IMG/VR virus record: IMGVR_UViG_3300032282_002939 | Coordinates: 1-64,000 of that record | Source: a virus | Direction: 5' to 3' (one strand) | Length of the DNA: 64,000 nucleotides | Shown here: one piece after another, positions 15,196 through 22,590 of the stretch | Numbering within the stretch: position 1 is the first letter of the stretch | Layout of the letters: every line of letters begins with the position of its first letter | Translations under genes and position numbers: made by a program | The notes under the pieces: model-generated | The model's database searches: none | The model's input: the letters and a program-made list of their open reading frames with translations, nothing else | What the model was told of the DNA's origin: nothing

Positions 15196-16049
15196 TTATT
15201 GTTGACTTACATCAGGTCATGCTTTCTAATTTGTTTATGCAGCTTGGCAAGCATACGAATGCAGAATTACAACCTCAAATGGTAAAGTATATGATCTTCA
15301 ATTCTTTGAAGTCATATCGTCAAAAATTTGGCGAAGAATATGGGGAACTTGTTATTGCTTGTGACAATACAAATTGTTGGCGCAAGAATATTTTTCCTTA
15401 TTACAAGGCAAATCGTAAAAAGAATATTGAAAATTCTGATCTAGATTGGAAAACATTGTTTGAATGTCTAGGTCAAATTCGTTCAGAATTAAAAGAATTT
15501 TTCCCTTATCGAGTGATTGACGTTGAAACAGCAGAAGCCGATGATATTATTGGTGTTCTGGTTTCTGAGTTCGGTCAAGGAGAATATGATGGAGAAAAGA
15601 TTCTTATTCTCTCTGGAGATAAAGACTTCATTCAGCTACATGTATATCCTATGGTAAAGCAATATGATCCAGTACGTAAAAAGTGGATTGAGAATGATAA
15701 TCCAGTGAATTATCTGAAAGAGCATATTCTTCGTGGAGATTCTGGTGATGGAGTTCCAAATGTTCTTTCCCCTGACAATTGTTTAGTTCTAGGAGAACGA
15801 CAGAAACCATTGACTGCCAGAAAAATAGATCAATATCTAAATACAGATATTGAAAACCTTGATAATGCAATCAAGAGAAACTACAAGAGGAACGAACAAC
15901 TAATTGATTTGTCTTTTACTCCGTCTTATATTCAAGAAACTGTTATGGAACAATTCGACCAACAGTCCGGTAAAGATAGATCAAAATTGTTAAACTATTT
16001 TATTGCTAATAAAATGAAAAATTTAACTGAACACATCATGGAGTTTTAA
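15192..16049 (+). CDS. rnh: RNase H / 5'-3' exonuclease (T4 Rnh-like)
   Basis: 285 residues of the FEN-1/T4 RNase H family, which removes RNA primers from lagging strands. IIVDLHQVML holds the first metal-binding Asp, ETAEADDIIGVL and LSGDKDFIQL the later acidic clusters, and RGDSGDGVPNVL the helix-hairpin-helix start. GTG 15192 is used, overlapping the previous gene and preceded by AAAGGTG. Confidence 0.92.
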   Translation: MIIVDLHQVMLSNLFMQLGKHTNAELQPQMVKYMIFNSLKSYRQKFGEEYGELVIACDNTNCWRKNIFPYYKANRKKNIENSDLDWKTLFECLGQIRSELKEFFPYRVIDVETAEADDIIGVLVSEFGQGEYDGEKILILSGDKDFIQLHVYPMVKQYDPVRKKWIENDNPVNYLKEHILRGDSGDGVPNVLSPDNCLVLGERQKPLTARKIDQYLNTDIENLDNAIKRNYKRNEQLIDLSFTPSYIQETVMEQFDQQSGKDRSKLLNYFIANKMKNLTEHIMEF

Positions 16050-16475
16050 ATGGCTGTAGGTATTGCTGAATTTCTAGAAAAGGTTGGTAAACTCAAGACT
16101 AACCAAGAAAAAGCTGAGGCTCTTAAAGTAAACGATCACATTGCTATGAGAACAATTTTACAAGGTATTTTTGACCCAGGAATTGAATTCGAACTTCCGC
16201 CTGGAGAACCTCCTTACAAACCTAACACTCTTGTAGATCAACAAAGTGTTTTGTTTAGAGAAGCCAGGAAAATTCAATATTTTGTAAAAGGTGTTTACCC
16301 AGGTCTAAAACAAGTAAAAAGAGAACAAATGTTCATTGAACTATTAGAAAATGTAGACCCGCTTGATGCAAAAATGCTTATTGGGATGAAAGATAAGAAA
16401 ATGTTTTGCAAAGGCATTACCATTCAACACGTAAAAGAAGGACTTCCAGGGCTAATCAAAGATGATCAAGAATAA
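16050..16475 (+). CDS. Conserved T4-like phage protein (DUF6433 type)
   Basis: 141 residues. IAEFLEKVGKLKTNQEKAEALK and LPPGEPPYKPN with LFREARKIQYFV match a family that recurs beside rnh in T4-like phages of aquatic bacteria. Role unknown; proximity to rnh hints at replication. Confidence 0.75.
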   Translation: MAVGIAEFLEKVGKLKTNQEKAEALKVNDHIAMRTILQGIFDPGIEFELPPGEPPYKPNTLVDQQSVLFREARKIQYFVKGVYPGLKQVKREQMFIELLENVDPLDAKMLIGMKDKKMFCKGITIQHVKEGLPGLIKDDQE

Positions 16476-16635
16476 AAAAACACGTTTCGAAGACCGTAAC
16501 AAGGACTGGGATGATGAAGAAGAGTATCGTCCCCGTCAACCAAAACAAAACAAACATAGAAAAAAACGGTTCGAGCAAGCTCTACGTACAAAAAACATCG
16601 ATGAATTATTAAACATGGAAGACGATTTAGAATAA
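16462..16635 (+). CDS. Small charged hypothetical protein
   Basis: 57 residues, almost half of them charged (FEDRNKDWDDEEEYRPRQ, then KHRKKRFEQ). Starts inside the end of the DUF6433 gene and ends in a TAATG overlap with the next gene, so it is held in place by coupling on both sides. Confidence 0.65.
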   Translation: MIKNKKTRFEDRNKDWDDEEEYRPRQPKQNKHRKKRFEQALRTKNIDELLNMEDDLE

Positions 16636-16877
16636 TGCCAACATATAAATTTGTAAATAATGAGACTGGTGAGGAGTTCGAAGACTTTATGTCGATTTCG
16701 GCTCTAAATGATTATTTGAAAGAAAATCCCAATATCGTTCAACTCTTAAATGGTGCTCCGCTCATACATTCTGGGCGAGGCATGGGAAAGCCGGACCAAG
16801 GATTCCGCGATTTACTTAAAGATATGAAAAAGAAACATTCGCGGGGTATTAGTAGGAGTAGCATCAATACATTTTAA
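16635..16877 (+). CDS. Conserved small phage protein
   Basis: 80 residues. MPTYKFVNNETGEEFEDFMS resembles the FmdB-like N-terminal strand pair but lacks its cysteines; KPDQGFRDLLKDMKKKHSR and the terminal SSINTF recur in small proteins of aquatic T4-like phages. Function unknown. Confidence 0.7.
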   Translation: MPTYKFVNNETGEEFEDFMSISALNDYLKENPNIVQLLNGAPLIHSGRGMGKPDQGFRDLLKDMKKKHSRGISRSSINTF

Positions 16878-16885
16878 AGGTAATC

Positions 16886-17629
16886 ATGCAAGAAAATAGA
16901 AAGCTATCTAGAAAAGAACGCAGAGCACAACGCAATCAGCAGAATGGCAATCAAGCTTCGGAGAAATTAAATTTCACACTAAAAAATATAGAACCTTTAA
17001 CTGAAAATCAAAAATTGTCGGTCCAAGCATACAATCAAGGAAAAAACCTTATGTTGCATGGAATAGCAGGGACCGGCAAATCATTTCTATCTATATATCT
17101 TGCATTGAATGAAATATTAAATAAGGAAAGCGATTATAAAAAACTTATCTTAGTAAGAAGCGTTGTACCCACAAGAGATATGGGGTTTCTCCCTGGTTCT
17201 CAAAAAGAAAAAGCAAAGGTTTATGAGGCTCCGTACTATGCTATATGTACGGAGCTTTTTGGTAGAGGTGATGCATATGAATATCTAAAATCAAAGAATA
17301 TTGTTGATTTTATAAGCACATCCTTTATTAGAGGTGTTACCCTCAATGATTGCATTATTATCGTAGATGAAATTGCAAACTGTACATTACACGAATTAGA
17401 TTCAGTTATCACTCGTGTGGGCAGAAATTGTAAGATTATTTTCTGTGGAGATTTCAGACAATCTGATTTTATAAGAGAAAACGATAAGAATGGATTACAT
17501 GATTTTATGAAAATCATACAGAGAATGAAATCCTTTGTCTTCATAGATTTTAATGAAAATGACATTGTTAGAAGCAATCTAGTGAAAGACTATATCATAC
17601 AGAAGGATAAATTGAAAATTGCAGCGTAA
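16886..17629 (+). CDS. phoH: PhoH-like ATPase
   Basis: 247 residues. Walker A HGIAGTGKS (residues 58-66), SVVPTRDMGFLPG, Walker B IIIVDEIANC and the sensor GDFRQSDF are the PhoH set. Common in aquatic phages; the role in infection is unresolved. A basic N-terminal tail (SRKERRAQRNQ) precedes the domain. It overlaps the nuclease gene by 11 bases. Confidence 0.92.
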   Translation: MQENRKLSRKERRAQRNQQNGNQASEKLNFTLKNIEPLTENQKLSVQAYNQGKNLMLHGIAGTGKSFLSIYLALNEILNKESDYKKLILVRSVVPTRDMGFLPGSQKEKAKVYEAPYYAICTELFGRGDAYEYLKSKNIVDFISTSFIRGVTLNDCIIIVDEIANCTLHELDSVITRVGRNCKIIFCGDFRQSDFIRENDKNGLHDFMKIIQRMKSFVFIDFNENDIVRSNLVKDYIIQKDKLKIAA

Positions 17630-18275
17630 ACACTTTAATCATAATCTTGTAACACCAATAAAATTGGTTCGTGAAAACATTGACGGCAAACGTCATTATG
17701 TTCTTCCTGATGGCGACAAACTAAGATCAGTGACCACAGTCTTATCCGAGAAATCGGATAAGACTTTTTTGTACGAATGGCGTAAAAGAGTTGGTGAAGA
17801 AGAAGCAACAAAGATATCTGTACAAGCAGGGAGAAGAGGAACTGCTGTCCATACTATAGCTGAGAGATATGTTTTAAACGAACAAGACTATTTCAAAGAT
17901 TCTATGCCAGCAAACAAATTTACATTTGAGATGATTAGACCTACATTAAATCAATATGTAGATAATATCTATGGCATTGAGCTTGGTTTGTTTTCAAAAG
18001 CACTAAAAGCTGCTGGCACAGCCGATCTTATAGCAGAGTTTGATTCTATACCTACTGTCATTGATTTCAAGACATCAAGAAAAACAAAGAAGAAAGAATG
18101 GATTGAAAATTATTTTCTTCAATCTACAACATATTCTATGATGTTTGAAAGATTATATGATATAAAAATTCCTCAGATAGCCATAATAATAGCTGTAGAT
18201 GATGACCAACCACAGCTATTTGTCGAGAACAGAAGTAAATATGTGAATAGGGTTCTTGAGGTGTTTACTCAATAA
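17619..18275 (+). CDS. PD-(D/E)XK superfamily nuclease
   Basis: 218 residues. AGRRGTAVHTIAERY is the RecB/Cas4-like motif, and GTADLIAEF followed by TVIDFKTSRK gives the D...D-x-K metal site with QSTTYSMMF after it. Likely a processing exonuclease in DNA replication or recombination. The start is TTG 17619 inside phoH; no ATG precedes the conserved part. It ends just before the strand-switch terminator. Confidence 0.83.
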   Translation: MQRKHFNHNLVTPIKLVRENIDGKRHYVLPDGDKLRSVTTVLSEKSDKTFLYEWRKRVGEEEATKISVQAGRRGTAVHTIAERYVLNEQDYFKDSMPANKFTFEMIRPTLNQYVDNIYGIELGLFSKALKAAGTADLIAEFDSIPTVIDFKTSRKTKKKEWIENYFLQSTTYSMMFERLYDIKIPQIAIIIAVDDDQPQLFVENRSKYVNRVLEVFTQ

Positions 18276-18300
18276 AAAAGGGAGCCAAGGCTCCCTTTTA
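18276..18300. terminator. Bidirectional terminator between convergent gene blocks
   Basis: GGGAGCC (18280-18286), two-base loop, GGCTCCC (18289-18295), with AAAAA before and TTTT after, so it can act on both strands. It divides the + strand early block from the - strand genes. Confidence 0.9.
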
Positions 18301-18302
18301 AT

Positions 18303-18773
18303 TTAGAAACGGAAGTTTACGCCTAATGTAAAGCTATTATCTCCTGCTTTACGAAAGGCGTTTGCTCTAAACGTATCAGTATATCGATAACGAGTATCAA
18401 GCTCAACATTATCACTTACAGCAACCCTTAGACCTCCTCCTACGTTATAAGCCATTTCAGATTGTGTTCCTACGACAGAAATACCAGTACCAGCAAGAAC
18501 GTAAGGTGTAAATGGTGTTCCTGTTGGATATTGAACAATCGCATTAACCATGACATTATTCATTGAACGGTCAAATTTGCGATAATCATAGGTAAGCTCA
18601 CCACGAACAAATGGTGAAATCTGATAGCCCGTATTGAAACCTAAATCAACACGTTGTTTATTATTAATCGTTGTTCCAACATTTCCTCCAACGTAAAAAC
18701 CTGTATCGTCAGCAGCCTTTACAGCAGTAAATGTTGATAGAGTTAGAATAGCAGCAAGAATAATTTTTTTCAT
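18303..18773 (-). CDS. Outer-membrane beta-barrel protein with signal peptide
   Basis: 156 residues from ATG 18773, preceded by AGGAG. A textbook signal peptide (MKKIILAAILTLSTFTAVKA, cleavage near residue 20) is followed by alternating strands (GFYVGGNVGTT, FVRGELTYDYRKF, VELDTRYRYTD) and a C-terminal GVNFRF, the terminal-Phe signal for outer-membrane assembly. It resembles OmpA-barrel/Ail-like proteins. A phage would use it to alter the infected cell surface, for instance to block superinfection. A host origin is likely. Confidence 0.85.
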   Translation of the reverse strand: MKKIILAAILTLSTFTAVKAADDTGFYVGGNVGTTINNKQRVDLGFNTGYQISPFVRGELTYDYRKFDRSMNNVMVNAIVQYPTGTPFTPYVLAGTGISVVGTQSEMAYNVGGGLRVAVSDNVELDTRYRYTDTFRANAFRKAGDNSFTLGVNFRF

Positions 18774-18792
18774 ATTGTCTCCTATTAATAAA

Positions 18793-18869
18793 TGGTACCG
18801 GTAGTCGGATTTGAACCAACACTGAGCAGGTTTTGAATCTGCTGCCTCTGCCAATTGGGCTATACCGGC
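18793..18869 (-). tRNA. tRNA with CAA anticodon (Leu), short variable loop
   Basis: Acceptor GCCGGTA/TACCGGT (G1-U72 wobble), anticodon loop TTCAAAA (CAA) on a GCAGA/CCTGC stem with an A-C mismatch at 31-39, variable loop TCAGT of five bases, encoded CCA. Like the UAA tRNA at 4014 it lacks the long arm expected for leucine. Confidence 0.82.
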
Positions 18870-18872
18870 ATA

Positions 18873-18948
18873 TGGAAGCCCCTTCTGGGATCGAACCAGA
18901 AACCCACAGATTCAAAGTCTGTTGCTCTGCCAATTGAGCTAAGGAGCT
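18873..18948 (-). tRNA. tRNA-Gln (UUG)
   Basis: Acceptor AGCTCCT/AGGGGCT, anticodon stem ACAGA/TCTGT with loop CTTTGAA (TTG), T loop TTCGATC, discriminator U and encoded CCA. The A1-U72 pair and U73 are unusual for glutamine. Confidence 0.88.
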
Positions 18949-18950
18949 AG

Positions 18951-19036
18951 TGGCGGAAGTTGATAGCATCGAACTATTGACCTTTCGGCCACCCTGGTTT
19001 TCAAGACCAGATGAGGAGCCAACCTCGGCAACTTCC
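18951..19036 (-). tRNA. tRNA-Ser (UGA)
   Basis: Acceptor GGAAGTT/AACTTCC, anticodon stem CTGGT/ACCAG with loop CTTGAAA (TGA), long class II variable arm with a GGCCGAAAGGTC core, encoded GCCA end. Confidence 0.93.
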
Positions 19037-19042
19037 AATTAA

Positions 19043-19654
19043 TTAAGTTCTGTAAGACCAGACTACTTCTGGAATTTCAGACATTTCTTTATGTTGTTTA
19101 GTAGTAAACCAACAAGTGGATGGGAATACCTGAACTTTTTCTTTAGAAAGAAGTCCATTTACTGCACGAATGATGCCTGGATATGGTTGAGCATAATCAT
19201 GACCACCAAAAAGACCACCAATTTTTACTTTTGGAAACCAAGCAGTGATATCTTTCTTGATGGATTCATAATCATGCGAAGCATCAATAAAAACGAAATC
19301 CAAACTTTCATCTTGATAAAGACTCGCTGTCTCAGCACTATCTCCTTGAATGGCAGTATAATGCCCTTCAACTGGCTTCATATTATTCACAAAAACATCA
19401 TACAGTCGTCCAGCTTGATTGTCTCTATCAAGCATTTGCCCAGGCTCAATCACAGAACCTGTAAAATTATCAATACAATCTAGTTTGATTTTCTTGCCAC
19501 TATTTATAATTTCGACAGCAAGAAATGCAGAACTTTGTCCTTTCCATGTTCCAATTTCTACAAAATGTGCTTCCTGTGGAGCATGTTGTACTGCATATGC
19601 AAACATGTCTGGATAATTGAACCAACCTTCTACTTTTTGATAAAAATGTTCCAT
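19043..19654 (-). CDS. Class I SAM-dependent methyltransferase
   Basis: 203 residues. HFVEIGTWKGQSSAFL is the SAM motif; KLDCIDNFTGS, GDSAETASL and DFVFIDASHDYESIKKDI complete a Methyltransf_24-like domain found in sugar or small-molecule methyltransferases. It is transcribed with the next oxygenase gene between tRNA blocks; the substrate is unknown. Confidence 0.82.
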   Translation of the reverse strand: MEHFYQKVEGWFNYPDMFAYAVQHAPQEAHFVEIGTWKGQSSAFLAVEIINSGKKIKLDCIDNFTGSVIEPGQMLDRDNQAGRLYDVFVNNMKPVEGHYTAIQGDSAETASLYQDESLDFVFIDASHDYESIKKDITAWFPKVKIGGLFGGHDYAQPYPGIIRAVNGLLSKEKVQVFPSTCWFTTKQHKEMSEIPEVVWSYRT

Positions 19655-19664
19655 ATTAATTTCC

Positions 19665-20345
19665 TTAATCAGTGTCCATTACAATATCACCAGAAACAGC
19701 AATTCTATATTCATCTGATGTATAGAATGGATTTACAGAATGCCCTAGACCTTTTGGAAATAGACAAATAATTCCTTCATAAGAGTGGTCTACTGGGACT
19801 GGATGACTTCTAACTTGACCAAGAATATCAGTGTAATAGAATGTGAACATAGAAGCGCATTTATATGTAGCATTAGGAAATACTGCAATTTCATCTTCTA
19901 CATTATATGGAATTCTTGTCCAGATAACAAACGAATAAACCCCGCCATGAATATGGTGAGGATGGAATTCGTGTTTCTTTTGAAAATTTGCCCAAACATC
20001 TTTAAATTTAAAATTTCTTGGATGTGAAGCAACATTTACAACTTGACCAACATGGTGTGGTTGAGAACGCTGATCATGAACGGCTATCAAACTATTGATA
20101 TAATCCAAAAGAACCGGAGCCAATTCTACTGTAAAATCATATTCCCTCTGAATATTAGCAGTAATATGTTTTTCAACAGCGCCTTCGAAATTTTTAGCAA
20201 CAGCTCCATCTGTAACTTCATGAACCTTATTCATGATATCATCAGGAACTCTACTAAAAAGTACTCCACTATTTGGAAACGTATAGAATACAGCTTGATC
20301 GCTTGTTAGATTTGAAATTTGATCTGCCATAGTTTTATCTTTCAT
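19665..20345 (-). CDS. Putative 2-oxoglutarate/Fe(II) oxygenase
   Basis: About 226 residues. EFHPHHIHGGVYSFVIW gives the N-terminal metal site and GLGHSVNPFYTSDEYRIAVSGD the distal His and the Arg that binds 2-oxoglutarate, as in double-stranded beta-helix hydroxylases common in aquatic T4-like phages. The start is unclear: ATG 20345 or 20330 (MADQISN), neither with a strong ribosome site. The target is unknown. Confidence 0.75.
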   Translation of the reverse strand: MKDKTMADQISNLTSDQAVFYTFPNSGVLFSRVPDDIMNKVHEVTDGAVAKNFEGAVEKHITANIQREYDFTVELAPVLLDYINSLIAVHDQRSQPHHVGQVVNVASHPRNFKFKDVWANFQKKHEFHPHHIHGGVYSFVIWTRIPYNVEDEIAVFPNATYKCASMFTFYYTDILGQVRSHPVPVDHSYEGIICLFPKGLGHSVNPFYTSDEYRIAVSGDIVMDTD

Positions 20346-20363
20346 CAATTAACATTAAAAATT

Positions 20364-20445
20364 TGGAGCGGACAGGGAGAGTCGAACTCCGCCCTTTCGG
20401 ATCAGCTTGGAAGGCTGTTGGTGGCCCCTTCACCTGTCTGTCCGC
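20364..20445 (-). tRNA. tRNA-Gly (UCC) with an enlarged variable region
   Basis: Acceptor GCGGACA/TGTCCGC with UCCA end and anticodon arm CAGCCTTCCAAGCTG (TCC), as in bacterial Gly tRNAs. The D arm (GGTG...CACC) is atypical, the variable region carries a CCGAAAGG mini-hairpin, and position 49-65 is a C-C mismatch. Confidence 0.75.
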
Positions 20446-20616
20446 AGAATATTGAGTATTGATTTGCTACGCTGGCTCAATTACTCAAAGCCTCGATAGA
20501 TCTATGCTTACATAGACTCAAAAAGCTGAACCTCACGAATTGGCTCGAATGAAGTTTGAAATCACGACGACCGGGTAATTCCCAATCGTATTCAAATCTT
20601 ACACTGGTATTTATAT
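20446..20616 (-). other. Gene-free spacer in the tRNA array with hairpins
   Basis: No reading frame or clear tRNA. It contains a perfect 6-bp hairpin (20501-20506 with 20511-20516, loop CTTA) and other imperfect stems. It could be a processed stable RNA like the unexplained RNAs of the T4 tRNA cluster, or a decayed tRNA. Confidence 0.35.
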
Positions 20617-20694
20617 TGGTGCCCCAAACGAGACTCGAACTCGCATCTCACAGGTTGAAAGCCTGTTGCTCTATTCCAATTAAGCTATTGGGGC
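20617..20694 (-). tRNA. tRNA-Glu (UUC)
   Basis: Acceptor GCCCCAA/TTGGGGC, anticodon stem ACAGG/CCTGT with loop CTTTCAA (TTC), T arm GCGAG/CTCGT region, encoded CCA. Discriminator A, unlike the G73 of the second Glu tRNA at 21313. Confidence 0.88.
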
Positions 20695-20864
20695 TTAATT
20701 GCCCGACTCACTACGTATTGGGTTAGGACTTGTCGAGTGTAAGGAATCTCGACCAACACCAGCATCAAAGACCAAAGCCCTGTAAACCATGGGTGGGTTT
20801 ATCGGTTTTACCAACAGTCATTTTGAAGTCGGGTACCCCATTTGCTCCGACTAGTCTTTGAAAA
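20695..20864 (-). other. Gene-free spacer in the tRNA array with hairpins
   Basis: No gene found. Perfect GTCGAG/CTCGAC stem (20732-20737 with 20748-20753) and GTCGG/CCGAC stem (20828-20832 with 20847-20851). A structured RNA is possible but unproven. Confidence 0.35.
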
Positions 20865-20939
20865 TGGTGCCCACGGAGAGATTTGAACTCCCAACCTACT
20901 GATTACAAATCAGTTGCACTACCGTTGTGCTACATGGGC
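20865..20939 (-). tRNA. tRNA-Thr (UGU)
   Basis: Acceptor GCCCATG/CGTGGGC, anticodon stem ACTGA/TCAGT with loop TTTGTAA (TGT), T loop TTCAAAT, encoded CCA. Confidence 0.93.
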
Positions 20940-20942
20940 AAA

Positions 20943-21018
<76 letters not shown>

Positions 21019-21023
21019 ATAAT

Positions 21024-21101
21024 TGGTAGCGAGGGTAGGATTCGAACCTACGACCTTCTGGGTATGAACCAGACGAGCTAACCAGACTGATCTACCCGTC
21101 C
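21024..21101 (-). tRNA. tRNA-Met (CAU), initiator-like, with a mispaired acceptor stem
   Basis: Anticodon stem TCTGG/CCAGA with loop TTCATAC (CAT); the GGTTAGCTCGTC and GAAGGTCGT segments resemble bacterial initiator tRNA. The acceptor GGACGGG against CCTCGCT has mismatches at 3-70 and 4-69 and wobbles at 1-72 and 5-68. It may be decaying or need editing. Confidence 0.65.
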
Positions 21102-21111
21102 GTATATGAAT

Positions 21112-21185
21112 ATCATCGTATAGGATTTGCACCTATCTCTCATCTCATTCCGCAGATGTGTCCTAACTTATAGACGAACGATGAT
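21112..21185 (-). other. tRNA-like element, anticodon unclear
   Basis: A 7-bp acceptor-like stem (ATCATCG/CGATGAT), a D-like arm (GTC/GAC) and a perfect T arm (ATAGG/CCTAT with TGCAAAT) are present. The anticodon arm is best drawn as CATCT/AGATG around an 8-base loop with no normal U33. No CCA is encoded. Confidence 0.45.
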
Positions 21186-21189
21186 AACT

Positions 21190-21307
21190 GTATTCTTTAC
21201 ACCTTATCGGTTTAGCCCTTTAGCTAATGAAGTCAGCAATCCGATATTCGCAAGCATTCCCTTCTGTTAGTCTTGCTAGGTCTCTCCTGCGTATCTAGAA
21301 AGCAGGA
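21190..21307 (-). other. Structured gene-free spacer in the tRNA array
   Basis: Three adjacent hairpins: ATCGG/CCGAT (21206-21210 with 21241-21245) enclosing TTAGC/GCTAA; GCAAG/CTTGC (21250-21254 with 21272-21276); TCCTGC/GCAGGA (21285-21290 with 21302-21307). No gene seen. Confidence 0.4.
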
Positions 21308-21312
21308 TAATT

Positions 21313-21390
21313 TGGCGCTCCGCGTCGGACTCGAACCGACATTGCACTCATTGAAAGCGAGGGTTCCTATTCCAATTAGAAGAACGGAGC
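21313..21390 (-). tRNA. tRNA-Glu (UUC), second copy
   Basis: Acceptor GCTCCGT/GCGGAGC, loop CTTTCAA (TTC) on a weak CCTCG/TGAGT stem (C-U mismatch at 27-43, G-U at 31-39), T loop TTCGAGT, GCCA end with the G73 usual for glutamate. Confidence 0.78.
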
Positions 21391-21441
21391 AAAACTTCGG
21401 ACCCGTAACTTGTTAAGACGCCACGGAGTCACGGGCGCAAA

Positions 21442-21515
21442 TGGTTGTCCCTACTGGTATCGATCCAGTGTCTCCGTCTTATCAGGACGATGCTCTGCCT
21501 CTGAGCTACCGGTCC
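21442..21515 (-). tRNA. tRNA-Ile (GAU) with a mispaired acceptor stem
   Basis: Anticodon arm TCGTC-like with loop CTGATAA (GAT), D arm GCTC/GAGC, T arm ACTGG/CCAGT, encoded CCA. The acceptor GGACCGG against AGGGACA pairs at only a few positions, so function is doubtful. Confidence 0.6.
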
Positions 21516-21522
21516 AGAATCT

Positions 21523-21538
21523 GGGAGCTTTCGCTCCC
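21523..21538 (-). other. GNRA-type hairpin between a gene end and the tRNA array
   Basis: On the - strand GGGAGC-GAAA-GCTCCC, a 6-bp stem with a GAAA tetraloop, five bases after the stop of the gene at 21544. There is no U-run, so it is more likely a processing or stability element than a terminator. Confidence 0.6.
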
Positions 21539-21543
21539 TTATT

Positions 21544-21801
21544 TTAGCGAGAAGAAGCTAGTGCCTTATAACCAGCAGCAATAACTTCACGAGAAGGCTG
21601 ACCAAGGAAATACTTATTAGTCACGCGACCCTTTGAGTCAACACATTCACGCTGATTGATAGGCCAACCAGACATACGAAGCTGATAAACAGCATCATAT
21701 GGATTTGCAATACTAAACCGAGAACGGATTTGCTTTGCTGTTAGCCAATCGCCCTTAACAACTAGGGCATCGAATACACGCTTCGCTTGATTTGTCATCA
21801 T
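21544..21801 (-). CDS. Winged helix-turn-helix DNA-binding protein
   Basis: 85 residues from ATG 21801 (AAGGAG upstream). VFDALVVKGDWLTAKQIRSRF followed by NPYDAVYQLRMSGWPI reads as a helix-turn-helix with wing; a VTNKYFLG tail follows. Homologues are common in T4-like phages of aquatic hosts. Probably a small regulator; target unknown. Confidence 0.75.
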   Translation of the reverse strand: MMTNQAKRVFDALVVKGDWLTAKQIRSRFSIANPYDAVYQLRMSGWPINQRECVDSKGRVTNKYFLGQPSREVIAAGYKALASSR

Positions 21802-21820
21802 ATTTTCATACTCCTTTAAA

Positions 21821-22000
21821 TTATAAAATATCAACAAGTCTACCGTTAGTATCCACTGCACGAATTCTCCGTTCCGGAAAGTTTTCTTGCAGCTCACGCA
21901 TTGCAGAAGAAACCATAAAACTATTGTTAATAGTTCTCCGATAAGTCCTCCACAAACCAGAAGAATCCAAAGATTGAATATCGATCATATCTTCCATCAT
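21821..22000 (-). CDS. Hypothetical protein, 59 residues
   Basis: ATG ATG preceded by GGAGGA; MMEDMIDIQSLDSSGLW at the start and RRIRAVDTNGRLVDIL at the end. It is the first gene behind the promoter at 22028-22056 and is followed by the winged-helix gene. No family recognised. Confidence 0.7.
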   Translation of the reverse strand: MMEDMIDIQSLDSSGLWRTYRRTINNSFMVSSAMRELQENFPERRIRAVDTNGRLVDIL

Positions 22001-22027
22001 TGTATCCTCCTCAATTTCAACACCATT

Positions 22028-22056
22028 AGTATAGCCTATAATTTGGTCTAGGTCAA
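22028..22056 (-). promoter_or_regulatory. Sigma70-type promoter for the regulator and tRNA transcript
   Basis: On the - strand TTGACC (22056-22051), 17 bp, TATACT (22033-22028). It lies in the 3' end of the gene at 22048 and faces the 59-residue gene, the winged-helix gene and probably the tRNAs. Confidence 0.75.
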
Positions 22057-22242
22057 GCTTTTATTGAAGGCTTCTTCAATTTTTTTCTTGAGATTTTCTT
22101 TTTCTTCTTCTATCTTTTTGTTTAGCTGCAAACAAGCTCTGTAGTTTGAAGATATTTTCTTTTCTATCAACATCTCTGCTTTTAAACCTGTTAAGAAATC
22201 AATAGACTCAACAATCTCATTTATCAGCTGCTTCGATATCAT
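22048..22242 (-). CDS. Hypothetical coiled-coil protein, 64 residues
   Basis: Mostly one long charged helix (LNKKIEEEKENLKKKIEEAF). Overlaps the upstream gene by 26 bases. No family recognised. Confidence 0.65.
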   Translation of the reverse strand: MISKQLINEIVESIDFLTGLKAEMLIEKKISSNYRACLQLNKKIEEEKENLKKKIEEAFNKSLT

Positions 22243-22573
22243 CCAAACCCCCCAAATCTAGATTATCAACGATTATATATTTTGAATCTTTATCAATGTT
22301 TGAATAGGCTTCAAGAATATGTCTAACTTGAAACAGTTGTTTCATAACTATAGCTATAGTGTCTTGGACAATTTTATCGTTTTTTCCATCTTGTAGATCT
22401 GTAAGAGCAGAATCTAGATTTGAGTCCACAGCTCTATCAATTTGAATTTTAAACAATTTGCCTTGATTGTCTAAGGTTTCTTGAGTTTCTAATTCTGGAA
22501 ACAGAATACTTTTTATTTTTTCCAGTCTGATTTCATCTGGAGTCTTATCTCTTTTTTTTAACCAAGAAAACAT
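22217..22573 (-). CDS. Conserved hypothetical protein after regA
   Basis: 118 residues. The start MFSWLKKRDKTPDEI and an acidic helical body (LDSALTDLQDGKNDKIVQD) do not match a family I can name. The place immediately after regA suggests a replication-linked accessory protein. Confidence 0.68.
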   Translation of the reverse strand: MFSWLKKRDKTPDEIRLEKIKSILFPELETQETLDNQGKLFKIQIDRAVDSNLDSALTDLQDGKNDKIVQDTIAIVMKQLFQVRHILEAYSNIDKDSKYIIVDNLDLGGLDDIEAADK

Positions 22574-22590
22574 AATATAAACCCTTCAAA

